A stretch of 31,220 bases of DNA. Origin: Ichthyophonus hoferi. Its lineage: Eukaryota > Opisthokonta > Ichthyosporea > Ichthyophonida > Ichthyophonidae. This document shows positions 21,362 to 31,220 of this stretch, one piece after another; position 1 is the first letter of the stretch, and each line of letters starts with the position of its first letter. The stretch spans positions 155,774 through 186,993 of the forward strand of contig NAOQ01000075.1 in assembly GCA_002751075.1 (NCBI GenBank). The letters are read 5' to 3'. Both the position numbers and the translations under genes were made by a program. The notes under the pieces are model-generated. The model was not told the DNA's origin and did not search any database. It worked only from the letters and a program-made list of their open reading frames with translations.

Positions 21362-23313
21362 CTGTAGGGTTAAACGTTAATAGCCAAACAAATTATAATG
21401 TCATATTTTAAATAGAAGAGAAGTAATTTAATAAAAGGATAACAACTAAATAATAATTGTAATGGAATTAAATTTGGATGGTAATAGAGCTAGAGTGTAA
21501 TAATAAGAATATGATATAATAATGATGTCATGAGAAGAATAGGAACAATAAAATGTTAATAAAACAGTAGTATAATACTAATGATATAATAGCTGTAGCA
21601 ATAAGACAGTGTTGATAATATAGCAGCAAGAACAACTGCATGATTATAATAACAACCATGGTATTATCAAAGATGGACTATTTGATATTATATACATCTA
21701 TAAAATATAGGCAAAGTAAGAAATAAAGCTAGTAATGTAATACTAATGATAAAATGAATATAGCTACAATGTCAACTTCATAGTATAGCAACAAAAACAA
21801 CCATATAATAATAATAACAAACATAGTCCTATCAAGCTGGAATAGTTGATCTTATATACAGTTACAGAACATAGGCAAGATAAGAGAAGTAAAAAAAAAA
21901 GTTGGTTAAATTAGAACAATGCAAAACATAACATATTAGAATGCAATATAAAAGAGCAAAACACAATATAGTATAATAGAGAAAATATAATATAGGAAAC
22001 CAAAGTAGAAATATAAATGACATTATATCCACCTACCATATTTTTTATAATTATTCACAAACGAATAAGAACGGACGGTATAATTGTCAAAGTATTTTAA
22101 AGGGATAATAAACTTGATGACCTATAAGAAAGTGTCATTAAAAACTGGTGGCCAAGCAAATTCATCATTGTAAACTTTCTCTTTATAATTCTTACACACA
22201 CGTTTAATATATTAAGTATAACTGACTTTCTCTTGGTTTATTCTATTAGTATATGTTAATAATTGTTATGAAATATATTATTTTATACTACCACTATATA
22301 TTAAATGCCTATAATTTTCTATTATTAAAACTTATATACATAACACATAACTTTACCAATATTTTAAGCACGCGTTTCTTAAAAAGCTGTCTTACGTAGA
22401 GCAGCAGGGTAATTTAATACAATAATACAATTGCATTAAATACTTATATTAACTATTTATACTAAGTATAAAAACCAAGTCTAGCCAATAGAATATATAT
22501 CTATAGTCTATATATAGTAGGAAGATCCATACGTATTTCTATAAAAATTAAGAACCAACATTGTTTATGATACTAGTAAAGATATGAATGTACATACAAA
22601 TAGTTATATTTAATATTATATTTAGTATTTTCCTCAGATAATAATTACCAATAAGGGCTTAATTATTGTAAATTATATCATACACGGTCGATATAATGCT
22701 AACTTCTGATTGGCTTTATAGATAAAATCATACACCAATAGTATAACCGATTGAAATATTGGCGGGAATTTATTTTTGTTAGCTATTGGCTGGGTATAAC
22801 GGGAAAATTAATCGAGTTTATTATGTAAATATGTGGTATGTTTTAACATATATATAATATATAATAATGTAATAATAAATAATATAATAATACAATAATA
22901 TAGTTATATTATAGTATAATAATAGTTTATAGTATATTATTAAATATACCAGCCAGTATAGTAATATTAATATTCATAATAGTTGTAATAATAATAGTAG
23001 TTGTAGTAGTAATAAATTGTTATATATATTATATTGTATTATATTTTCTCTAAGACAAAGCGTCTATTTATTATACTAGTTATTACACTGAAATTTATAT
23101 TCTTTATCTCTTAAACACCCGTTATATTACAGTTACAATGGTATAAGACTATAATACTACAATACTATAGTATTAAACACTATAATACCATAATACCATA
23201 ATATCAGAATAACATTACTTATAGGAAAACAAAGTTAGAAGGTAATGACTATACCATAAACAATAATAATTATCAGGTAGTTAGGTAGTTACAATACTCT
23301 GTCAATCAGCAAC
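21362..23313. other. AT-rich intergenic DNA upstream of the HAUS5-like gene
   Basis: No supported coding exon. Purine-rich ATA/AAC/GTA triplet-like runs occupy about 21420-21900, and TA-rich pentamer-like tracts 22840-22960 and 23130-23220. A minus-strand donor-like CTAC|GTAAGA near 22395 could mark a noncoding 5' exon of the minus-strand candidate gene. The last few hundred bases should contain the promoter of the gene starting at 23314. Confidence 0.4.
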
Positions 23314-23594
23314 ATGAAAGGTGAGGCCGGAGAGATTGCTGAGGATCTCTTGAAGGTAAGAATTGATAATACATGCTACATCTATTAGTTATGATTGATA
23401 TATTAGTTGTTCTATTAATGTGATATACTATTATTGACTATTACATATATTATATTTCTCCAATTGCGTATCTATCTATCTCTCTATCTGCTATCTATAG
23501 TTACATATACATCCTTGTTCATTCTTTTAAAGTTATTATTAATATGCTTCCCTTCTTCCTATTTCTTTTTTTCTTTACATGCCGTTAAAGCACA

Positions 23595-23625
<31 letters not shown>

Positions 23626-26600
23626 TATCTTCTACTAATTATCCAATTATTTTATACACTTAGCACTCTTATTTTTTAATAATAATAATAATAATAGTAA
23701 TGTATATGTCAATATTCTTTTAAACAATCAAACTGTATTTGTAGTAGCCAGGTTATTTTTACTATTTGATGAATAGGATAGGATTTCCTATTAGAAAACC
23801 TACAGCATAGAATATAATACAATGGTATTCTACTAGAATATAATATATATATATCTATCTATCTATCTATGACAAACGATAGTAATGCTAATGTAATCGA
23901 TGTTGGTAGTGGGCCACCGAGGAAATGAATTGGAATCCTGAAGGGGCACATGTAGCTTCTAGTAAGATTACTGCTGCACAGTTACAGAGGTAAGTGATGT
24001 TGTAATGGTCATGTTGCTGGCCTGAAGTTGCACGTAGAGGTTGTTGTGGTTGTTTCGGTTGTTGCGGTTGTTGCTAGGTAAAGCCAATACTATAGGCTGT
24101 TGATAGGTGAGCAGTTGATAGTGCCGGATAAGAGGGAAAGGGAGGGAGAGAGATTAAATGAAGATGATATATATAAAGAATATAGTAAAGAAAGAAAGAG
24201 AGAAAGATAAATATATAGGTAGGCGTATAAAGTAAGGTGGGGAAGATAAAAAGAGAAAAGGAGATGGTCTAGATGGAATAAGTAGTTGTATGAGTTAGAA
24301 TCAATAGGAAAGTAGATAGTTTTATTTTACATACCTTTCCAATACCCCTTGCGATTAAGCTCCTTAAATAATATTAAAACCAATAGGGAACAAGGAATAC
24401 AGGTAAAAATAACCCAATTTGGATAGCTAGAATGCAGTAGGGTTTAGCAAGACCCTAATTATAGATATATATAAAGGTATATGCACCAATATAATCAAGT
24501 TGATCTATGCTTGGCTTGGTGTTAGAGCCAATTAAATGAAGTATTTATCTATCAATTTATATTAAATATTAGTTTTAAAACCCTTTTAGCCATTCTCTTT
24601 TGGGTTTTATTTACAATCCGAGAGACTGAATTTTAAAATACCAATAGTATCTCTTATCACTGTATATTAAAACAATTATCTATTTATATTTATATTTATA
24701 TTCTTATTGGTTATAATAAAACCAAATTTACAATGCTAATTCTCTAAGTATAAGTATTACATAAGACATCATTTTATTTTTGCCTACCTTTTTAAATACA
24801 TAATTCCGTAGCAACAATGTAGTTGCATCTTCCAATCATAATCAACCCATAGCCACAAATGACCTCACCTATGCCTTACTGACCAATAGTTTTCCTTATG
24901 GAGCAGTGTATGTAGAGGATCAGCAGTTCATATATGGGAATATCTTATTACCAATACTCGCTCAGAAAGGTGGGTGAGAATAGATTAAAAAGTGATCTTG
25001 AATTTTATTGGTGCATAGTTTATCCATTTACGAAAAGCTATTGTAAAATGGGATATAGCTTGATATAACAGTATATAATGGTATAATATACAGTTATTAT
25101 ATAATGGTATATAAAAATCTAATATTTTAATAATATGTGCTACCATTTGAGATTATGTAATATTATATACATATTATACAATATGCAAATCCATAATATC
25201 TAGTATACAATATACAACCAATATTACTATATATAGGTACTCATCTTATGACTAACTTTACTTCCTTTTTAGGAAAGCGCAGTTACTAAAAAGAGCAACC
25301 CCCGCCAAATATCCACTATAATGTGATTGGATGATCATGTTAGATTAAGGGAATGTGTGTTAGGATAGGATAGGATAGGATAGGATAGGATAGGATAGGA
25401 TAGGATATGCTATGATATAATGTAATACGATATGTTATGATAGCATATGATATAATATGATATAATATTTTATGGTAGGATAAGATATGGTATGGTGTGA
25501 TATAATATGATATCATATGTTATAATATGTTGTGATAGGATATAATATGGTATGATATGATATAATATGATATAATGTGTTATGATAGGATAGGATATGG
25601 TATGATATAATATGATATAATATTTTATGATAGGATAAGATATGGTATGGTGTGATATAATATGATATCATATGATATAATATGTTGTGATAGGATATGA
25701 TATGGTATGATATGATATAATATGATATAATATGCTATAATAGATAGGATAAAATATGGTATCCATTAAATTCGTTATAATACTATATTAAATTTTATAT
25801 AGCATATTTTATTGGCTATTATATTACCTTAACCGGCGCACAATCAAGCGACTGTGTCGATTGTTAGAATTGACCGAGGAGGAAAGAGAGGAAATTGCCG
25901 AACGAGAACAGATTAGGCAGGATTTAAAGGTGTTTATAACCCAATGATAGTTGGTTATTAAAATTAAATTTTAGTTATAACTACATTATACTATATTATA
26001 TTGTCTTGTGTTATATTATATTATTGTACAGTAGTATTATTATGTTTCTATCAATGTATATACATACATACATACATACATGCATACATACATACATACA
26101 TACTTTCCATACTAATATTAACATAATTTATATTCAGAGAGAACGAGATAATCTTAAGCTACGGCTCGCCCGATTGGTGGAAAATACTGCAACCGTATTG
26201 GGCGAGGTTAGACGTATTACGACAGATGTCGATGGACTGGGTAGGCAACCAGTTAGCTGTTAGTATTAATTTTAATATACATCTTTTTAATTATTTGAAA
26301 GCATATATAAAAAAATATATCCAATATTTAATATTTACACATATACACGTATTATACTATTATAAAATTACACAATTTTACTATTGTATTATTATATAAT
26401 ACATACTGATATTTGTCCTATCATATCCATTATATAAAAATACACAGAGACAACCATTCGTCAACAGGAGTCAGTTACTATGGATACACAACATCGAACT
26501 GTTCTATTGGAAGAGGTAAATTTAGAGAAATGTTTAAAAAATTCATACCTCCTGTAGCTATTACTTAGTATCATAGGTGTTTATGTAATATCAAATGGTT

Positions 26601-29600
26601 TTGTATATTTTAAACATTTTATCTTACTTTCGTCTCCAAACCTAAGTAAATTTTAAAAGAAATTTTGTAATTTAATGCGTAGTACTATTTTATATTGTTA
26701 ATGCCATTGGTGCTTGGTAATGACTCTTGATTACATTTAATTATTTTGCTATTAACGACTTTGACATGCATACACTTAGTCGATTTAATCTATGATCATT
26801 ATAGCTAGATGGTTTATGCTTTACGATGGAATGGAATATTTAATCTCTATAATAGTTGATGTCATTGTATGTGACTATAATATATTACAAAGTTAAGAGT
26901 TAATAATTTGTGATTAACTATTAATCGGTGCCATTAGCCATTGATCTTTTCGATTTTGAAATTGATCTGTGCGATTAACCATCTATTTCTAGGTTTGACT
27001 GTCAATCAGTGATGAACTATTGATAAATGCGATTAACAATTAAGGAATGTGATTATCTGTCGATTAATGTACTTACTAATCAATTTTTGAGATTCGGTAT
27101 CAATCTACGAGATTAACCATTAACGAGTTCGATTATTCTAATCGTTTTTTAATTTATTCGTGCTTATTTATGTATGAACAAATAATATTAGTTATATTAA
27201 TAATAATAGCATTAATATATCATATACATATCAAAATTTTACACTAAGTCTATTTAGTCTAGATGGAATTCTCACGTAGTAATTGTAATTACCCATTAAT
27301 CCTTATTTGTTTCCATTAGAAAGCCAAGTTAACCAATCGTCATTGTGATATGCTGGGAGGATATAATGACTTGTTACGTCACTGTATAGAGTCCAGAAGG
27401 CATGTCATTAATTATTTCATTTACTATCTTATTAATTATTTCCTTAATTATATCATTAGTTAGCCTTTTCACTGTCATTAATTATATTATTATTAATCTT
27501 ATAAATTACCTAATTGACTATATATCTAATTCTCTATTTATAGAATCACATATCCTACTAATGATATCACTAATTATTTGACCAATTCTTTAATTGTCTA
27601 TCTGTTCATTTATTAATCTATAATTGGATATATATATTCTTAATTAGTTCTCTAATTAAACCACCAATCATTTCACTGATTAGTTAATTAGTTATCTATC
27701 TAACTTTATTTTTATATATTTATATATTAATCACCCTATGACATGACTACTCTACTACTACTACCCTACTATCTATCTATTGATTACCTTAAGGACTTTG
27801 TAAAATACAATACAATACATTATAATGCAATACAACACAATACAATACAATGCAATATATTATAATACAATACCGTACATTACATTACATTACATTGCAA
27901 TATTCACATGACTATATATACACATACCTATATATATATTAACCAACAGGAACATTCAGTCTAAAAATAACTACCTATTAGAAAGCAATACAGGAAATAC
28001 AAATATTATACTGGAAACTATGTCTACGGTATGATGACTTTATATATTTTACTCCAATCATTTATATTTTTTAAAATCATTTTGTTATTTTTCTTCAGTC
28101 TATCGCTGGTCTTGCTATATTATAGTAGTGTAGTGTATTGTATTACATTATATTGTTATATTATATTGTGTTGTATTGTATTATGATAATATACTATAGT
28201 ATAGTGTATTATATTATATTATATTGTATGGCATTTTATTATATTTCATTATACTATATTGTATGGTATTTTACTATAGCATGCTGCATTACTTCAATTG
28301 GTCATTTAAAACATAACAGCTTAGAAGATAAATCTGACAGAGACGTATTGATCTATATTTTATTTCTTCCTTATTAAGCGCACATAAAATTGTTGTTGCA
28401 TTACACCCTGAAACTTGTGTATACATATGTACATATATACTCGCTCTTTATCATGCATACTTCACGGCATACCTTTTCTCATATATATTATTATACTATT
28501 ACACTATTAGGCCATCACACTTATCTCCCTCTCATCTATCACCACAGCGCCATATTAAATCAGCCTGCTCATTGGTAGGCTCTTACAATCTAAGTAGATT
28601 AAGGCCTGGTGATGTAGGGAAGGGCAAAGAGGAAGAGGGAGGGAAGGGGGTTACAGAGGAACATTTAAGATTACTAGTAAAGGTAGGTACACTATTGGCT
28701 ACAAGCTACAGATAGGGCCTCTCTCTCTTTCTCTTTCTCCTTCTAACCTTCATCCACTTCCTCCCTATATAGACTATATATTGCGCCAATCCCAACCCTA
28801 ATACCAGTACACACCATAGATATATATATATCACTCCCATTAGATACCTAATTAGGATGCTAACGATACCCTTTATATCCTATTTCCATATTAGGATATA
28901 TGTGCCACGTGCTCAGGGGGTGCAATTGTTAACTGCCTCACAGACATGATGTCATGCGAAGCACGTGCATTACGAACCAAATCAACCAATAATAATACAG
29001 ATATAAAATCTTGGGATCTTGAGTAAGTTTAATCTCTAGGCATGATTAGGTTGGGTGAGATCCGATCAAAAAGGAGTATTTAAGCTGAGAGAGAGTTAGC
29101 CTTGCATTATTGATTTGTGATTGGAGTATTACATTTTGGTACTAGTTTAGGAAGTATAGTTAAGTTTTTCTATTGGATCAATTATTATAATATGCGCTTT
29201 AGTTATGTAATATGACAGGAATAGGATATAATATAATATAATATAATATAATTTGACACCATAATTTCCCATTGGAAGATTTGGCATTAAAATTTGAATT
29301 CCCCCAATCAGGTTTGAACAGCCAAGTGAGATGCAAACTGTTTTTAATCTTGTACAGGTAAGTGAACCTATTACAATCGAGTATTAAAGCTGTCATAAAA
29401 TTTAATGATTAGCTAAACTCTTAATGCACTGTATATTATAATAGGTATTAGCATATTTCCTTCTTAAAAAATAATAGGTAAATTGTTTGATGTTGATTGG
29501 TTTACTATGCATTGTCATTATAATATACAGTTATATCTGTATATCTACCTAGGCTATATATATATACTTAGATAGATTACTCCATTATCTCTGATTTGTT

Positions 29601-31048
29601 TGTTTATAAAAAATGAAAAATAATATTGTTTTATATAATATTATGTAATATAATATAGTACTATACTATACTATACTATACTATACAATTAATTGATTTC
29701 AATTGGTTCATTTATAAATTTAGTAATTTATTGGTTTGGTTAGTTATTCTTTAATTAATTATTTGTTCATTAATATATATATATACTGCGGGTCACCTAC
29801 CTATGTGAAACCAATAAAAAGAAAGAAAGTAAGCAAGGGCCTAGATTTACATGGACGATGACATCGCGATGACATCACATCCTTACAGGAGCAACAAAGA
29901 GCGCATCTATTTTACATCACTGATAGCTGTAGAGCCAATAATGGCACAGCAGAGGTTTGTGAACGCTCTTATTTGATTGGCTGCCGTCGAGGGGATATTA
30001 TTAATCATTTAATAGTTAATAGTAATGATCACTAATTAATATCAATTAGTAGCAATTAGTAGAAAATTACTATTAAACAACTATCGGCCTATCCTATTTG
30101 CTCTTAATTTAGTTATTTAATTTATTTAATTAAGTTTATAACCTTATAAATTTATTGTCTTATCTTTTTTTTCCTCGCCCGGGGCTTAATAATTATTACT
30201 GTCATATTCATTCTTTCCTAATTAAATAATTAAAATCTCTCTACAGATCAATCAGAAGCTAATTGCTATTCGTAATTCTCTCAAGCAACAGGCGGATCAA
30301 TCAGCTGATAGTAGCCTAATAAGGTAATGAATGATAATTGATATGATGTTATATTTTAATATTTTAATCGTATATTTTTAGTTGGTCTTTATGCTGTTCT
30401 TGCTATGGAATCTGGCAACAATGATCTTCATGTTAATTGGTTCCTATTATTAGATAAAAGCAATATTATTATGGCTTCCTATACTGGTAGTCTTGGGAGA
30501 TATTTATGATAACGCCATATATTCTGATTGGATAGTCTAGCCCATCAACTTTCCCTTCCCTTATTATTATAATTTTAACTTGATTCAACCTTGAAGTATT
30601 AATGAATTGAACACCCTTTTTCTATACCATCTGTGATTGGTAAATAATTCACTGAATAACTTATAACTTTATTTAATTGGCCAATATATCTCTTACATAT
30701 TAACTTTTTTTCCGATATTTTTTTATGATCGGATATCGCTCTCCCAATACCTACCAATTAGATTCAATTCTTATTTTTTTTTAAAATTCAATCCTATTTA
30801 CATGTTAAATGCTCTTTGTCTCTTAGGATTATAATATAAAGGAATGTTTGAATAATTAATGAATTAATTAATTATTCTCATGGCCCAGTGAAACCTATGA
30901 AGCCTATATTACAGCCAGCGGCAATGCAGCTAGGTTAGAAGCGGTCCAATCACAACTGTGTGAATGGAAGGAAAATATACGGTTGGGTGATCAAACTGTA
31001 GCCCTGGCGAAAAAACGATATGAAATACAAGATTTGGAGAGAGATAAG
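23314..31048 (+). CDS. HAUS5/AUG5-like augmin complex subunit, N-terminal 404 residues (runs off the window)
   Basis: Fourteen exons keep an unbroken frame: 23314-23355, 23910-23989, 24907-24973, 25849-25929, 26138-26240, 26448-26515, 27320-27399, 27950-28028, 28548-28682, 28895-29022, 29312-29357, 29889-29954, 30247-30323 and 30889-31048. A donor follows at 31049, so the 3' part is missing. The N-terminus reads LLKWATEEMNW, then VCRGSAVHIWEYLITNTRSE. From memory, human HAUS5 has [27 protein letters not shown] and plant AUG5 has [29 protein letters not shown]. Residues about 64-175 are heptad-rich coiled coil; MDTQHRTVLLEEKAKL resembles HAUS5 QDTQRRALLLRAQAGAM. HAUS5 belongs to the eight-subunit augmin complex, which docks gamma-tubulin on existing spindle microtubules to nucleate branches. 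Intron 7 has a GC donor (AAG|GCATGT). The exon 3/4 junction is the least certain. HAUS5 is about 630-800 aa, so half to two thirds is present. Confidence 0.75.
23590..23620. repeat. (CT)n microsatellite in intron 1
   Basis: About twelve CT units within intron 1 of the HAUS5-like gene, forming a long pyrimidine tract. Confidence 0.8.
23844..23872. repeat. (AT)n(CTAT)n microsatellite
   Basis: Short compound repeat of AT then five CTAT-like units, about 40 bases before exon 2 of the HAUS5-like gene. Confidence 0.75.
24039..24074 (+). repeat. 9-bp tandem repeat GGTTGTTGC, four units
   Basis: GGTTGTTGT, GGTTGTTTC, GGTTGTTGC, GGTTGTTGC in direct tandem, 50 bases into intron 2 of the HAUS5-like gene. 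It is purine/T-skewed and G+C-richer than the surrounding DNA. Confidence 0.85.
25362..25765 (+). repeat. Pentanucleotide array (GGATA and variants) with 155-bp higher-order period
   Basis: About nine uninterrupted GGATA units (25362-25406) pass into a long stretch that stays in five-base register with variants GATAT, TGATA, TAATA, TGGTA and TCATA. Two long blocks, the first with TATTTTATGGTAGGATAAG at 25466 and the second with TATTTTATGATAGGATAAG at 25621, repeat nearly base for base at a distance of 155 (31 pentamers). It lies in intron 3 of the HAUS5-like gene. Confidence 0.85.
26060..26104. repeat. (CATA)n microsatellite in intron 4
   Basis: About eleven CATA units with one GCAT interruption, just upstream of exon 5 of the HAUS5-like gene. 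Confidence 0.85.
26905..27145 (+). repeat. Decayed minisatellite built on GATTAAC in intron 6
   Basis: The string GATTAAC followed by A/T and CATT-like bases recurs at about 26912, 26973, 27031 and 27111. Related GATTAAT, GATTATC and GATTATT strings lie between, often about 10, 20 or 30 bases apart. Copies are heavily diverged, so the array boundaries are approximate. Confidence 0.4.
27400..27720 (+). repeat. Degenerate TAATTATTT-like repeat in intron 7
   Basis: ATTAATTATTTC and near variants (TAATTATATCATTA, TAATTATTTGACC, TAATTAGTTCTC) recur about every 12-20 bases across the first part of intron 7. The pattern suggests an eroded minisatellite. Confidence 0.35.
27806..27900 (+). repeat. 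Pentamer array (AATAC)n / (ATTAC)n in intron 7
   Basis: AATACAATACAATACATTAT and following bases stay in five-base register through AATAC, AATGC, AACAC, CATTA variants for about 95 bases. Confidence 0.75.
28120..28285 (+). repeat. Degenerate pentamer tract (TATTG/TATTA)n in intron 8
   Basis: TGTATTGTATTACATTATAT and similar strings keep an approximate five-base period for about 160 bases, partly broken by indels. Confidence 0.6.
29225..29252 (+). repeat. (TAATA)n pentamer tract in intron 10
   Basis: Five near-perfect ATAAT units about 60 bases upstream of exon 11 of the HAUS5-like gene. Confidence 0.8.
29655..29688 (+). repeat. (ACTAT)n pentamer tract in intron 11
   Basis: About six consecutive ACTAT units in intron 11 of the HAUS5-like gene. 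Confidence 0.85.
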
Positions 31049-31159
31049 GTAACCATAGTAACGGAGGAAGCAATAAGTGTGGTTGGGTTGGTTATGTATG
31101 TCTGTAGGTGTATTTATGTGTATATGTAATATATATATATGTATATGTATATACATATA

Positions 31160-31220
31160 TACACTATATTACATTATATTATACTATACTATACTATATA
31201 CTATACTATACTATACTATA
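31160..31220 (+). repeat. (ACTAT)n pentamer tract at window end, intron 14
   Basis: TATTA and then ACTAT units run to the last base, about 110 bases after the exon 14 donor. The array probably continues outside the window. Confidence 0.85.

Noticed and set aside
23434-23679. 81-codon plus-strand frame
   Set aside because: Pyrimidine-rich intron 1 sequence including a (CT)n microsatellite; translation is Leu/Ser/Tyr low complexity.
25362-25406. Telomere-like repeat
   Set aside because: The GGATA unit is a pentamer, unlike TTAGGG or TTTAGGG, and it grades into AT-rich variants inside an intron.
25362-25765. CRISPR-like array
   Set aside because: No unique spacers; the repeat is continuous and the context is a eukaryotic intron.
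28138-28377. 79-codon plus-strand frame
   Set aside because: Arises from the pentamer tract in intron 8 of the HAUS5-like gene.

Overview
The window is AT-rich eukaryotic nuclear DNA. Its host genes are cut into many short exons by AT-rich introns with GT...AG borders and pyrimidine tracts. It carries a decayed Ty1/copia-class element, many microsatellites and one 364-base assembly gap. I cannot name the organism. An SR splicing factor with two CCHC zinc knuckles (the RS2Z layout best known from green plants), an augmin HAUS5/AUG5 homologue and a ROMO1/Mgr2 homologue fit an intron-rich plant, alga, protist or early animal lineage. All gene models were spliced by eye: canonical sites, unbroken reading phase and family resemblance. 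No transcript was available.

Layout. 1-2461 is gene-poor, with a (GT)n tract and a 69-bp tandem duplication. 2462-3433 (+) is an intronless gene for a RING-CH-like zinc-finger protein with a C-terminal coiled coil. 3434-7535 has no convincing gene but holds a GC-rich fold-back with tRNA-like promoter boxes and a pair of diverged direct repeats. 7536-7781 (-) is an orphan terminal exon, and 8290-8363 (-) a weaker one. 8678-9219 (-) is a complete two-exon ROMO1/Mgr2 gene. 10324-15042 (+) is a complete ten-exon SR protein gene (RRM, two zinc knuckles, RS domain, 258 aa). 15043-16730 is intergenic. A foldback repeat pair (16732-16971) and scattered copia fossil pieces (about 16990-19480) follow. 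19481-23313 is AT-rich, with the gap bracketed by two identical 189-bp copies and a possible minus-strand gene made of tiny exons. From 23314 to the window end (+) lie the first 14 exons of a HAUS5/AUG5-like augmin subunit.

The genes are ordinary housekeeping functions (splicing, mitochondrial protein import, spindle microtubule branching) with no sign of working as a unit. The most unusual material is non-coding. Degenerate pentanucleotide arrays lie in at least six HAUS5-like introns, one with a 155-bp higher-order period. Six consecutive SR-gene exons are phase-symmetric cassettes. There are also 9-bp-periodic cryptic repeats and near-perfect hairpins. I found no RNA gene, CRISPR array or operon-like structure.
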